A stretch of DNA of 64,000 bases from Dyadobacter fermentans DSM 18053 (GCF_000023125.1 NC_013037.1:1984001-2048000); one strand, 5' to 3'. Positions 23,883-33,934 are shown, counted from the first letter of the stretch. Notes: a model not told the origin generated them from the letters alone. Made by a program: numbers and translations.

Positions 23883-26518
23883 AGATCGGAATAGCCCAGC
23901 GAATCATCCCGGCCCTGATTCTCCTCTTGCAAATCGGGTGCTTCCGCGCCTACGCCCAAGCGACGATTTCGGGCAAGGTGCAGGACGAGCACGGCACGCC
24001 GATTCCCAATGCGAACATTGCGATTATTCAGAAAAACAATACGATTTCAGCCTTCACATTCAGCGCTAATGATGGGAGTTTTACATTAAAAATTTCCGTG
24101 GTGGCCGATACGCTCACGATCAAGGCCACACGCCTGGGTTTCGATGCGCGATTGTTCATAGTCGCAAACAAAACGCAGCCGGTACAACTGGTTTTGAAGG
24201 AAAGTGCATTAAAACTTCAAGAACTGACCGTGAAAGCACCGCCGGTGATTATACGGAAGGACACGATCGACTACCAGGTAAGCGCGTTCCGCACGGAGGC
24301 CGACCGGACCATTTCGGACGTGATCAAACGCATGCCCGGCATTGAGGTGAAGGAAAACGGCCAGATACTCTATCAGGGAAATCCGATCGGGAAGTATTAC
24401 ATCAACGGCCTCGATTTGCTGGAAGGCCGGTACAATCTCGCGAATGAGAACCTCCCGGCCGACGCCGTGAGAAAAGTGCAGGTAATGGAGAACGACCAGC
24501 CGATTAAAATCCTGAAATCCAATGCATTTTCCGACAAAGCGTCATTGAACATACAGCTAAAAAAAGTCACCACCACCGGCAGCGCGCGGGCGGGCGCAGG
24601 ACTGAGCCCGGCATTGTGGGATGTGAATGCAACGCCGATGATCTTCAACCGGAGCTTCCAGGCGATCGCGAGCGTGCAAAGCAATAATGCAGGGACGGAC
24701 CTTTACAGGCAACTGGATGTATTGACGAAAACAACCCAAATCAGCATTCCCGCGCCGGTAACGGGCATTCAGCCACTCAATCCCCCCCAGATCAGCCCCG
24801 ATCGCTGGCTCGACAACCGTTCGCACCTCGCCTCATTCAACCTGATTAAAAAAACAAAAGACCAGACCGAACTGAAACTGGGCCTGGGCCTGCGGGATGA
24901 AATGCAGCGGCAGGCCGGCAGGAACCATACCAGGCTGCTAACACCCGCCGGCGTGATCGAAATAGACGAACGGATCACCAACCGCGCCGATACCCGGTCG
25001 CTGAATGCCCATTTGACCATTGAAAAAAATACGGACCGGCTTTTTCTGAAAAGCAATGCGAGCGGGCAGTTCGGGCAACTGAGCGGCCTCGGCGATGTGA
25101 GCAGGAACCTGCTTCCCACCAACCAGAAACTGAAAAACGACCACACGCAGCTGCAAAACAGCCTTGCCATTATCACCCATGCGGGAAAACAGCTGCTGAA
25201 TATCCATTCGCAAACAGTCTATTACCGGCGACCGGAAACGCTGCTCGTACGCCCCGGCGTTTTCGATGCGCTTTTCAATGCGGGTAAAAGCCTCGAATCT
25301 ATTTCCCAAAATGCAACCACTGCGGAATTCGACACCCGGAACTCCGTCAGCTTTACCCGGAAACTGTCGGCGGTAGCCATTACGCCAATGGCGGGCGTAA
25401 ATTTCCGGGAACATCGGTTCGACAGCGCAATCGGTACCAGCGCGGGCGATAGCGCTGGCACGCACGGCCACCCATTCCGAAACGACCTGAAATATGCGCA
25501 GTTCACGTCATTTGCACAAATCGGCGGCTATTATGAATCTTCAAAATGGCAGGTAGAACTGACGCTGCCCTTCCGAATGCATACGTTCAGGGTGTCGGAT
25601 TTTGTTCAAAACAGCTTTCAGAAGCAGCATCGGCCTGCATTCGAGCCTTCGCTGGCGGTGCGCTACCGGCTGACGGAATACACAGACCTCACGTCGGGCG
25701 TGAACTATGCCTACGATTTCGGGAATCCATCGCAGGTGTACAGCGGCTTCATTATAAGATCGTACCGCAATGTGCAGCGAACCAACGGCACCATTCCGCA
25801 GAACAGGATACTGATGGGAAGAATTGGGATAAACTATAAAAACCCGCTTTCGCTCGTGTTCCTCAACATGGCCGGTTCGGTGCTGCGGATACAGAACAAT
25901 CTGCAATACCGCACCGGTATCGACTCCGCGGGTGCCGCTGAACTTACCTATATTCTCAATGACAATGTCCAGCTTTCCAAAAATGTCCATCTGGGCGTAG
26001 GAAAGTATTTTGGCGCAATCAAAACCTCACTGAAACTGAATGGCGACGCCGGATTCTCCCGCTCCGAACAGATCGTGACCGACCGCACGGTTACCGTCCG
26101 CAACCGGAACTACCGTGTGGGGCTCTCAGCCTCTACCCTGTTCTCGACGTATCTCGGCGTCGACCTGTCGGGCAATGCGAGCTTTTTCCGCAATGCCGTT
26201 GCCGCTCAGCGCAGCGCAGCGACGGCACTCACGCAGCTGCAACTGGGTATTGACATCTACCCGGCCGCAGCACACGCATTACGCGTGGACGCCGAGCAAT
26301 ATGCCACCCGGGGAAGCGCGCGGCAAAATCAGTTTTATCTCAACCTCCGCTACCGTTACACTTTCGGCAAAAGAAAGATCGATCTCGAAATCAGGGGCAC
26401 TAATCTGACGAACGCGCAAAGCTACCTTTCGATCGTCAATTCCGCATTCACGATCGCGGAAAGCAGCTTCCGCCTCCGGCCGCGGCAGGGGATGATTGCG
26501 GTTAGGATTCCGTTTTGA
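23879..26518 (+). CDS. Carboxypeptidase-regulatory-domain outer-membrane TonB-type receptor, partner of GLPGLI protein
   Basis: The gene starts with TTG at 23879-23881, which fuses with the TGA of the GLPGLI gene. The first residues MKIGIAQRIIPALILLL form a signal peptide with cleavage near AYAQ. Residues 28-110 are a carboxypeptidase-regulatory-like beta-sandwich. Residues 120-230 form a plug-like domain (DTIDYQVSAF, ISDVIKRMPGIEVKENGQILYQG, YYINGLDLLEGRYN). The rest is a long beta-barrel rich in alternating residues. The full 879 residues are intact. The plug differs from SusC, so it is probably not a glycan porin. It may import or assemble a substrate with the GLPGLI protein; the ligand is unknown. 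Confidence 0.85.
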   Translation: MKIGIAQRIIPALILLLQIGCFRAYAQATISGKVQDEHGTPIPNANIAIIQKNNTISAFTFSANDGSFTLKISVVADTLTIKATRLGFDARLFIVANKTQPVQLVLKESALKLQELTVKAPPVIIRKDTIDYQVSAFRTEADRTISDVIKRMPGIEVKENGQILYQGNPIGKYYINGLDLLEGRYNLANENLPADAVRKVQVMENDQPIKILKSNAFSDKASLNIQLKKVTTTGSARAGAGLSPALWDVNATPMIFNRSFQAIASVQSNNAGTDLYRQLDVLTKTTQISIPAPVTGIQPLNPPQISPDRWLDNRSHLASFNLIKKTKDQTELKLGLGLRDEMQRQAGRNHTRLLTPAGVIEIDERITNRADTRSLNAHLTIEKNTDRLFLKSNASGQFGQLSGLGDVSRNLLPTNQKLKNDHTQLQNSLAIITHAGKQLLNIHSQTVYYRRPETLLVRPGVFDALFNAGKSLESISQNATTAEFDTRNSVSFTRKLSAVAITPMAGVNFREHRFDSAIGTSAGDSAGTHGHPFRNDLKYAQFTSFAQIGGYYESSKWQVELTLPFRMHTFRVSDFVQNSFQKQHRPAFEPSLAVRYRLTEYTDLTSGVNYAYDFGNPSQVYSGFIIRSYRNVQRTNGTIPQNRILMGRIGINYKNPLSLVFLNMAGSVLRIQNNLQYRTGIDSAGAAELTYILNDNVQLSKNVHLGVGKYFGAIKTSLKLNGDAGFSRSEQIVTDRTVTVRNRNYRVGLSASTLFSTYLGVDLSGNASFFRNAVAAQRSAATALTQLQLGIDIYPAAAHALRVDAEQYATRGSARQNQFYLNLRYRYTFGKRKIDLEIRGTNLTNAQSYLSIVNSAFTIAESSFRLRPRQGMIAVRIPF

Positions 26519-26564
26519 TATTCACGCGATTATAAATTCGAATGCGTGCAGAAAATGGATTCCC

Positions 26565-27740
26565 CTACTCATTGCCGCGATTGAAAAAGACACACAGCCC
26601 GTCCTTGCCAGCCACGATAATGTCCTTTCGGTTATCGCCATTGAGGTCAGCGATGGAGAAATACACCCCGATTCCCTTGCCATCGCCATAAGGCCCGTGC
26701 GAGATCGTTTGCTTCACGAACGCCTCGCCATTCCACTGAAAATAGTACAGCCCGACCATATCCTTTTCGCCGGGATCGCCGCCATTGTGCGCCCGGTAGC
26801 GCTTGCCGGTAACGAGCTCCATTTTGCCGTCGCCGTCGAGATCCACCCAATCCATTGTGTGATATTGAGAGGTAAACGGGTCGATGGTGTGTTTAATCCA
26901 CGAAATGGCTCCCGACTTCGTGGTTTGTTCGTACCAGTCGAGCCCGTAGCTGTGCGCCTGGCCTACGATGATGTCATTCTTCGAGTCGCCGTTCACGTCG
27001 GCCACGATCATGGGCACGCTCGCGTCTTCAAAAGTGAAGTCGCTGTGGAGAATCCATTTGTCCTTCATGATGTCCTTCGGCGCTTCCAGCCAGCCTGAGC
27101 TGATGATGAGGTCGCCGCGACCATCGCCGTTAATGTCTCCGAAACCCAAGCCATGACCTTGTTTATCAGCCACCTGCACTTTGGTAAATTTGCCTTGACC
27201 CTTCCCGGAAGGCGTACGATCCAGTTTGTAGAATTTCAAAGGCAGGTTCGGGTTATTAGGAATAATTTCCGGGTAACCGTCCTGATCGATATCCCAGGCG
27301 CGGGCCGTTTCCACATTGCCGGTTTCGTCGATCTCGTGACTCTTCCAGGGTTTGTTGTTGCCGGGGTTTTCCCGCCATATCAGGCTTTTGTTGAACCAGC
27401 CGCCGGTGATAAAATCCACATTGCCGTCGCCGTTCACGTCCATAGGAATAGTCGCGAAATCGTCCCAGTATTCTCTTTCCCGTTTCACTTCTGCGATGTA
27501 GTACCGGTCGAAGAACTCAGGGCCTTTGTACCAGAATTCCCCTGAGATCAGGTCGGGCTTCCCGTCGTTGTCCACATCGGCAACGCCGACGGATTCGACG
27601 CTTTCAGAGGCTATCATTTTCTTTTCAAATACAATCGGCGACGCCCGCTGCTCTTTTTGCTGCGCTTGCGCCGATAGCGACGCGCAGGCGCCCATGAGGA
27701 AAGTAAAGGCGAATTTAACGGAATGATATTTCATACGCAT
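26565..27740 (-). CDS. Secreted FG-GAP/VCBS repeat protein
   Basis: This 391-residue protein has a signal peptide (about 1-26, ending AQAQ). It carries about seven FG-GAP/VCBS repeats with calcium-binding loops of the DxDxDGxxD type: DVDNDGKPD, DVNGDGNVD, DIDQDGYPE, DINGDGRGD, DVNGDSKND, DLDGDGKME and DLNGDNRKD. These should fold as a seven-bladed beta-propeller. It closes the PUL 2 operon, 84 bases after susD, with a perfect hairpin in the gap. Such propellers in PULs may bind glycan or act as lyases, for example the PL11/PL22/PL24-type folds, but no catalytic residues are evident. Export to the periplasm or surface is likely. Confidence 0.85.
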   Translation of the reverse strand: MRMKYHSVKFAFTFLMGACASLSAQAQQKEQRASPIVFEKKMIASESVESVGVADVDNDGKPDLISGEFWYKGPEFFDRYYIAEVKREREYWDDFATIPMDVNGDGNVDFITGGWFNKSLIWRENPGNNKPWKSHEIDETGNVETARAWDIDQDGYPEIIPNNPNLPLKFYKLDRTPSGKGQGKFTKVQVADKQGHGLGFGDINGDGRGDLIISSGWLEAPKDIMKDKWILHSDFTFEDASVPMIVADVNGDSKNDIIVGQAHSYGLDWYEQTTKSGAISWIKHTIDPFTSQYHTMDWVDLDGDGKMELVTGKRYRAHNGGDPGEKDMVGLYYFQWNGEAFVKQTISHGPYGDGKGIGVYFSIADLNGDNRKDIIVAGKDGLCVFFNRGNE

Positions 27741-27757
27741 TGGATAAAACGATTGGA

Positions 27758-27781
27758 GTGATCACCGCTTCCGGTGATCAC
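27758..27781 (-). terminator. Perfect hairpin between susD and the FG-GAP gene
   Basis: GTGATCACCG (27758-27767) and CGGTGATCAC (27772-27781) form a perfect 10-bp stem with a 4-base loop, inside the operon and 17 bases before the FG-GAP ATG. There is no T-tract. It probably acts as an attenuator, an RNA-processing site or an mRNA stabiliser that lowers expression of the last gene relative to susCD. Confidence 0.5.
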
Positions 27782-27824
27782 AACTGTGTTAAGGGTTAGG
27801 AATAGTAGGTTAGGTATTTAAAAG

Positions 27825-29318
27825 TCAATATCCTGGGTTCTGCTTCAAGTCGGGATTGACTTGTATTTCGAGGAACGGTATTGGAAAAAGCAAATCGTCC
27901 TCCGTGAGCGTGTAGGACGCCGGCGTAAGGTAGAAGTAGGCAGGATTTGCTTTCAATTTTGCTCCGTAAGCATTCATCACAGAAATGGCGTTGCCCGTCC
28001 GGACGAGGTCCAGCCAGCGTTTGTTTTCGAATGCCAGCTCCACCCGCCGCTCTTTCAGGATCGCAGCGCGGAGTGCCGTTTGGTCTTTGGCCGGTGAGTC
28101 GCCCAGCCCGGCCCGGGTGCGCACCTGGTTAAGATATCGCTGCGCGTCGGCTAGCTTGCCCTGCTCGTTAGCCGCTTCGGCCAGCATCAGCAGTGTTTCG
28201 GCATAGCGGTAAACCGGAAAATTGGTGTTGGTTTGGTTAAAAACCGAATGCGGGTATTGGTATTTTTTAATGTAAGGTAAATTCACATAGCTGGTGTCCG
28301 ACACGGTTGACGGCCCGGTGAGGAAGCCAATGGAGGCACTGAACCGCTTGTCGGCGGTGCGGCTTTCGTACGACGCCAGCAGGTCGTCGGTAGGGATGTT
28401 CCATCCTGAGCCGGAAGCCGACTGCGAGCCGACCGGGCCCAATGTCAGCTTTGTGTAATCCGGTGTGAGCGGGACGAATGCGTAGGGAAAAGAACTGGAC
28501 AAATTCAACGATGTTCCCTGTAAATACTGGACTTCAAATACGGATTCCTGGTTGTTTTTATTGGAAGGACTAAAAACAGCCGCGTAGTCGCCCAGCAACG
28601 TGTAACCAGTCACTTTCAAAAGCGCTGTTTCGGCTTCTGCCCAGTTTTTCCTTGTCAGGTGCACGTCGCCCAGCAACATCCAGGCGGCTCCCGATGTGGC
28701 CCGGCCGGCTTCCTGGTTAGCCCTGACCGGCAGCAATGCAGCGGCCTCGGTGGCGTCGGCGATGATCTGGGTGTAAACTTCCTCTGCGGTGGAGCGCGGC
28801 AATGTAGCCGAACCGAGGTCCGTAGCTGGCGTCAGCGGAAGGGGTACGCCACCGTAATAACGCACCAGATCGAAATACGCCAATGCGCGCAGGAACAGCA
28901 CTTGTCCTTTGAAATTATCACTTTTTGCCTTGTCGAGATTGGCGTCGTCGATCACGGAGAGGATCTTGTTCGCGCGGGCAATCATGTCAAAATTGATGTA
29001 GTACCGGTCGGCAGTTACCGTATTTTCGGCGCCATTCACGAACTCGTCGATTTCCTCCGGCATGGGTGAGCGGAAGTCGTTGTTGTAGAAAAAATGGGTA
29101 TTATCCGACCGCATTTCGCCCATCGCCCAGCTCGACGAATTGTTGTACATGGACTGCAAGGGGGCGTACGCGCCATTAACCGCCTGAACGAAGTCGGCCT
29201 CCGACTGGAAAAAATTGGAAGGTACTACGGCATTTTTCGGGGCGATGTCCAGAAAGTCGCTGCAAGCGCCCAGTGCTGCGGATATTGCCACAAACAATAG
29301 TATGGTCTTTATTCTCAT
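27825..29318 (-). CDS. SusD/RagB-family lipoprotein of PUL 2
   Basis: The 497-residue protein has a lipoprotein signal with cysteine at residue 19 (ALGAC). SusD features follow: FLDIAPKNAVVPSNFFQSEADFVQAVNGAY, then a RALAYFDLVRYYGGVPL block that is nearly invariant in the family, then YAETLLMLAEAANEQGK and LKERRVELAFENKRWLDLVR near the C terminus. The final NPGY is the family's usual end. The length is normal for the family. It sits 32 bp after the STN-SusC gene and forms the capture lid for that transporter on the cell surface. Confidence 0.95.
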   Translation of the reverse strand: MRIKTILLFVAISAALGACSDFLDIAPKNAVVPSNFFQSEADFVQAVNGAYAPLQSMYNNSSSWAMGEMRSDNTHFFYNNDFRSPMPEEIDEFVNGAENTVTADRYYINFDMIARANKILSVIDDANLDKAKSDNFKGQVLFLRALAYFDLVRYYGGVPLPLTPATDLGSATLPRSTAEEVYTQIIADATEAAALLPVRANQEAGRATSGAAWMLLGDVHLTRKNWAEAETALLKVTGYTLLGDYAAVFSPSNKNNQESVFEVQYLQGTSLNLSSSFPYAFVPLTPDYTKLTLGPVGSQSASGSGWNIPTDDLLASYESRTADKRFSASIGFLTGPSTVSDTSYVNLPYIKKYQYPHSVFNQTNTNFPVYRYAETLLMLAEAANEQGKLADAQRYLNQVRTRAGLGDSPAKDQTALRAAILKERRVELAFENKRWLDLVRTGNAISVMNAYGAKLKANPAYFYLTPASYTLTEDDLLFPIPFLEIQVNPDLKQNPGY

Positions 29319-29350
29319 GACCTTATCTGATTAAGATTTTACGTAAATGT

Positions 29351-32300
29351 TTAGAATCCGACGTTCACGCCGATCGTACAAGTGCGCGGTACGGGATACG
29401 AGCCGCCGTCGATACCCAGACCGGTGGACGCCGTGCTGACGGCAACCTGCGGGTTGGCTCCCGGGTATTTGGTGAAAATATGCAGCTGCTGAACGCTCGC
29501 ATAAGCTCTGAGCCTTTTCACGCCCCTGGTCGCTTTCAGCGGAACGGTGTAGCCCAGCGTAACGTTGTTCACCGAAATATGGCTTGCCTTGTACAACATC
29601 TGGCTGCCCCACCAGTCGCGTTCGAGGCCGGTGGTGCCTGCCGCCAGGCTTCCATAACGGCCCTTGCCCGGGTTCTCGGGCGACCGCCAGCGGTCCTTCA
29701 CATCGGCCAGCACGTTGAATACGCCGTCGAGGTTGGTGAGCGTCTGCTCCGAGCCGCGCAGGATATCATTCCCATAGGTACCCGACAACGTAACCGACAC
29801 ATCGAAGCTATTGTATTGCAGCGAGTTGGTCATCCCGAAAATGAATTTAGGATGCGGATTGCCGATGATCGTCGCGTCGTTAACCGTGATGGCACCGTCG
29901 TTGTCCACATCACGGAATTTCACCGTGCCCACCTGTGACGTGGTATGCTTGGGAAAACGGTCGAAATCCGCCTGATCTTTATAAACCCCCAAATGGTCCA
30001 TGCCGTAAAGCATTCCGATCGGCTGACCGACGATGGTAATGTGCGAGCCGCCGATCACGCCGCTGCCGGGGCCGGTAATGAGTTTGGAAGTTTTGTTTCC
30101 GAGCGAAACGACCTCGTTCCGGTCGAACGAAATGTTGAAATCGGTAGTCCATCTCAACGCTTTGCGCTGGATATTGGTCGTACTGACGGAGAACTCATGT
30201 CCCCAGAACTTCAATTCACCGATATTGGTCTGGATATTCGAATATCCCGAAGCCCTTGGAACACCCACGTTAAATAGCAAATCGCTGGTGTTCTTGCGGT
30301 AATAGTTGTAGGTAACATTGATCCTGTCGTTGAAAAGGTTCACATCCAACCCGATATTGAGCTGTTTGTTAGACTCCCAGCCGATGCCCTCATCGGCCAG
30401 ATTATCCACCCTCCTGCCCCCGGCCACGCCTGCGCCGAACACATAGTTCGCAGTGGAAATGGTAGGAATGTGGCTGTAATTGCCGATATTAAAATTGCCG
30501 GTAACCCCGTAGCTCGCCCTCAGTTTCAGAAACGAGATCGTGCGCATATCCGCCATGAAGCTTTCTTCAGACAAAATCCAGCCTAGCGACAGCGACGGAA
30601 AGTTCCCCCAGCGATTCTGCGCGCCAAAGCGGGACGAGCCATCGCGGCGAATCGAGGCCGACACGAGGTATTTCCCTTTGAAATTATAATTCAGCCTGGC
30701 GAGGTAAGACAGCAGGCTCCATTCCTGAATGCTGCTCGAAGCGGTGATCGTCCCGGCTGCGCTGATAGTCTGCACTTTGTCGTCGGGATAATTGCTGCCG
30801 TTGATAGCGCTATTGTCCTGTTTGAATTTTTGCGCCGTAAAACCAACCAATGCATCGAAGTTATGGTCGCCGATTTCTTTTGTATAATTCGCTGTGTTTT
30901 CATTCACCCACGAGAGATAGGAGCTTTCGCTCAACGCCGAGGTAGGTGTTTTGTAAAGTCCGACGCCACGCTCGCCGGTGGTCGTTCCCTTAAACAGGAA
31001 GTTTCGCGAATCGCCCATATCGATATTGCCCGATGTACGCAGGTACAGGCCCTTAATGGGCTGATATTCCGCGAAAAGATTGGACAGGATACGGGTATTG
31101 CTGTTGTTCACCACGCGGTCGGTAAGCGTTCTCGCATAATTGGGTGTGTCAAACATGCCCGGAGAAGTCGCTTTCAGCGTCAGGCTGCCGTCCGGGTTTC
31201 TCAACGGCGCCAGCGGGGAGGTTTGCAAAGCCTCGTTGAAATCCCCACCTACATTGTCGATGCCGCTGTTGGTATTGGTAGCGTAAGTCGGTGCCACGTT
31301 CAGGCCGATGGTCAGTTTTTCGACAGGCCGGAAAGTGGTATTGATGCGCAGCGAATATCTTTTGTATCCCGATCCCAGCACCACGCCGTCCTGGTTCAAA
31401 AACCCGGCAGTCGCCGTGGTGCTGAACTTCTCCGTTCCGGTGCTGAGCGACAGGCTATGTTCGGTCATAGGGGCCGTGCGGGTAATCGCATTGAACCAGT
31501 TGGTACCCTCGCCATATTGTTCAGGATTTTGGAACACCGGGTCCACATCCAGGCCGCGTTCCTCGGCCAGTTCCTTGCGCCAGGTGGCAAATTCGCGGGC
31601 GTTCATCATATCGGGGCGGCCGCGCTGCGGCACCTGCTGAATCCCGAAATAGGCGCTGTAATCGATGCGCGTCTGGCCTGCGACTGCTTTTTTGGTCTCG
31701 ATCAGCACCACCCCATTGGCTGCGCGGGAACCGTACAGGGCCGTGGCCGAGGCGTCTTTCAGTACGCTGATGCTCTCGATCTCATTCGGGTTGATATTGC
31801 TGATGCTGCCCACAATGGGGTTTCCGTCAATCACATACAACGGATCGGCGCCGGCATTGAGGGAAGCGGCCCCTCTGATGCGCACGGTCATGCCCGCGCC
31901 GGGAGTGCCGGTTGCCTGGGATATTTGCACGCCCGCCAGTTTGCCCTGCAATTTTTGGGTGAATTGTGAAACGGGAAGGTCCGCAAAATCCTTGCCGCTT
32001 ACCGTTGCGACGGAGCTCGAAAGCTGCCGCGTCGATTGTTTTCCATACCCCACCACTACCAATTCATCCAGCGACTTCTCGTCGTCGGCCATCATCACAT
32101 CCACCTGGGCGCGGTTGGCGACGGCGATTTCCTGGCTTATGTAGCCCACAAATGAAAATACCAGCACGGCATTCTCATCCGGCACGCTGATTGAATATGC
32201 ACCGTCGGCATCGGAGATCGTTCCCTGTTGGGAGCCTTTCAAAATGATACTGACGCCGGGCAACGCTCCGCCTTTCGCGTCGGTCACCTTGCCGGACACC

Positions 32301-32719
32301 TGCTTGTCAGCCACCACCGCCTCTTCTTTTTGCGGCCGGGGCTCTGCTGCTTTTTCCGGCACCTTCCGCAGCATGATTTGCCCGCCGACAATGCTATATG
32401 TAATGTTGAGGGGCTTCAAAGCCATATTGAGAACGTCCGATAACTTCCGGTCAATGGCCACCACGCTGATTTTCCGATCGGCGCCAATGGCATTGGAACT
32501 GTACACGAACTCCACCTTCGCCTTGCTCTCGATTTGCGCGAGCACTTTCCGGATCTCGGTGTTTTCGGCCCGGATCGTAATGGAGCGGTCGAGCAGGTCC
32601 TGGGTGCGCCCTTCATGCGCGTACCCCAGCGAAATGCCGATACATAGTAAAATCGATTGTAGAATGGTGATCCTCATAATTTGCACGATGAGAGGATGGA
32701 GGCGTATTCGTTTTTTCAT
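29351..32719 (-). CDS. SusC-family TonB-dependent transducer with N-terminal STN domain
   Basis: I chose the ATG at 32717-32719, which opens with MKKRIRLHPLIVQIMRITILQ; an upstream in-frame ATG at 32761 adds 14 residues without homology. The 1122-residue protein has a signal sequence, an STN domain (about 50-105, ISVVAIDRKLSDVLNMALKPLNITY), a carboxypeptidase-regulatory domain, the SusC box DELVVVGYGKQSTRQ, a plug with VLKDASATALYGSRAANGV, and the barrel. The STN domain contacts the C-terminal part of a FecR anti-sigma factor, so this transporter is also a signalling receptor. Its genes are directly adjacent: FecR lies 177 bp upstream and the ECF sigma before it. Confidence 0.95.
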   Translation of the reverse strand: MKKRIRLHPLIVQIMRITILQSILLCIGISLGYAHEGRTQDLLDRSITIRAENTEIRKVLAQIESKAKVEFVYSSNAIGADRKISVVAIDRKLSDVLNMALKPLNITYSIVGGQIMLRKVPEKAAEPRPQKEEAVVADKQVSGKVTDAKGGALPGVSIILKGSQQGTISDADGAYSISVPDENAVLVFSFVGYISQEIAVANRAQVDVMMADDEKSLDELVVVGYGKQSTRQLSSSVATVSGKDFADLPVSQFTQKLQGKLAGVQISQATGTPGAGMTVRIRGAASLNAGADPLYVIDGNPIVGSISNINPNEIESISVLKDASATALYGSRAANGVVLIETKKAVAGQTRIDYSAYFGIQQVPQRGRPDMMNAREFATWRKELAEERGLDVDPVFQNPEQYGEGTNWFNAITRTAPMTEHSLSLSTGTEKFSTTATAGFLNQDGVVLGSGYKRYSLRINTTFRPVEKLTIGLNVAPTYATNTNSGIDNVGGDFNEALQTSPLAPLRNPDGSLTLKATSPGMFDTPNYARTLTDRVVNNSNTRILSNLFAEYQPIKGLYLRTSGNIDMGDSRNFLFKGTTTGERGVGLYKTPTSALSESSYLSWVNENTANYTKEIGDHNFDALVGFTAQKFKQDNSAINGSNYPDDKVQTISAAGTITASSSIQEWSLLSYLARLNYNFKGKYLVSASIRRDGSSRFGAQNRWGNFPSLSLGWILSEESFMADMRTISFLKLRASYGVTGNFNIGNYSHIPTISTANYVFGAGVAGGRRVDNLADEGIGWESNKQLNIGLDVNLFNDRINVTYNYYRKNTSDLLFNVGVPRASGYSNIQTNIGELKFWGHEFSVSTTNIQRKALRWTTDFNISFDRNEVVSLGNKTSKLITGPGSGVIGGSHITIVGQPIGMLYGMDHLGVYKDQADFDRFPKHTTSQVGTVKFRDVDNDGAITVNDATIIGNPHPKFIFGMTNSLQYNSFDVSVTLSGTYGNDILRGSEQTLTNLDGVFNVLADVKDRWRSPENPGKGRYGSLAAGTTGLERDWWGSQMLYKASHISVNNVTLGYTVPLKATRGVKRLRAYASVQQLHIFTKYPGANPQVAVSTASTGLGIDGGSYPVPRTCTIGVNVGF

Positions 32720-32822
32720 TAGTTTTGAGCGTTTTGTTAAATGCTTGAAAAAGTTTGGCAAAACCCCTCTCCGTTCATTAATTTTTTAATGAAAACCTGT
32801 TAGACGCAAAAAGGGGAGATTC

Positions 32823-32855
32823 AGAGTCGGAAGTGCTCGCAACACCTTCGGCTCT
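32823..32855. terminator. Hairpin between fecR and susC (bidirectional terminator-like)
   Basis: AGAGTCGGAAGTG (32823-32835) and CACCTTCGGCTCT (32843-32855) form a 13-bp stem with mismatches or wobble pairs at three positions and a 7-base loop. A T-tract follows on the plus strand, and on the minus strand CCCCTTTTTG follows after about 8 bases. It probably separates the sigma-fecR transcript from the susCD transcript, so each can be expressed on its own. Confidence 0.5.
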
Positions 32856-32896
32856 TTCTTTTTTGTAGGGATGTTACATCATATCGGATATAGGTT

Positions 32897-33934
32897 TTAG
32901 TTGATACCTGAGCAGCCTTTCCCACTGATCAATATGCGGGTTCCGCGCACTTCGTAGCTTGCATTTATCGAGTTGCAAAGCAAATCCAGCTTGGTGAACA
33001 GCGGTTGCCGGGTAATGTTGCCGCTGAACATGCAGCCCTTGATGGTTTCGTCTTCCAGGATGATTTCAATCCCATAGGCTTCTTCTATCTTCCCGATCAC
33101 TTCGCTGAACGGACTTTCCTGAAAATCAAACGAGCCCGACACCTTGTTGCCCGCCTTATCGACCGGCATGGGAACCGGCGCCGCTACCAGGCCTGTTTCG
33201 AATGTATGCGTTTGCGATGTGTATTTAACCCGCTGGTTAGCGGTGAGGATCACGCCATTTGCCACTTTGCCCGTGCCGGCCGGGTCCGGACCGGTATGCT
33301 GCGATACGGCCACCTTCCCGGTCACCACCGACACTTCGATGGCGCTGTTGTTGTCCATCCCCTTCACCCAGAAACTGGTGCCCAGCACCTTGGTCACAAC
33401 GTCGCCCGTGTGCACCAGGAATGGTCGGCGCGAGTCTTTCCGCACGTGGAAAAACGCATTTCCTTCGAGGTAAACCTCCCGCTGCACGCCATCGAACCGG
33501 GGTTCGTAGCTGATACTGCTCTTTGGCGAAAGCCGGATTTCGGAACCGTCGGGCAGCTGAAACGCCTTAGGGGCATTGGATTGGTTGGTATTGGTAACAA
33601 GGTTTTTGCGGGTGACTTTTTCCGCAGATGCCCCGGCTAGCGATGGCGGCTGGGTTGCCTGGTACCGGTAGGTGGCCCAGCCTGCCACGAGCAAAACCAC
33701 GGCGGCGGCGGCCCACTTCCACCATGAGAGGTTGAAAATCCCGTTGCGGTCGTCGGTCCGCTGCTGGATTGCAGTCCAGATGCGCTCTTCGACGGCCTCA
33801 TTGTCCGCACTGTCGTAATGGGGAATCTCTTCGTCGAGGGTTAAAAACCATTGCTCCACCAGCCTTTTCTCCTGGTCCGTGCAGGTGCCTGCCTGGTACC
33901 GTTTCAGCAGTGTATAAAAGTTCTTTTTTGTCAT
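32897..33934 (-). CDS. FecR-family anti-sigma factor
   Basis: The 345-residue protein has the standard FecR layout. A cytoplasmic N-terminal domain (about 1-70) has the QAGTCTDQEKRLVEQWF helix pair. One membrane segment (about 71-90) is followed by the FecR beta-helix domain (about 110-225, including SSISYEPRFDGVQREVYLEGNAFFHV and FLVHTGDVVTKVLGTSFWV). The C-terminal DUF4974 domain (about 270-340) begins FDFQESPFSEVIGKIEEAYGIEI. The C-terminal part contacts the STN domain of the SusC receptor, and the N-terminal part holds the sigma factor. The gene lies 110 bp downstream of the sigma gene. Confidence 0.95.
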   Translation of the reverse strand: MTKKNFYTLLKRYQAGTCTDQEKRLVEQWFLTLDEEIPHYDSADNEAVEERIWTAIQQRTDDRNGIFNLSWWKWAAAAVVLLVAGWATYRYQATQPPSLAGASAEKVTRKNLVTNTNQSNAPKAFQLPDGSEIRLSPKSSISYEPRFDGVQREVYLEGNAFFHVRKDSRRPFLVHTGDVVTKVLGTSFWVKGMDNNSAIEVSVVTGKVAVSQHTGPDPAGTGKVANGVILTANQRVKYTSQTHTFETGLVAAPVPMPVDKAGNKVSGSFDFQESPFSEVIGKIEEAYGIEIILEDETIKGCMFSGNITRQPLFTKLDLLCNSINASYEVRGTRILISGKGCSGIN

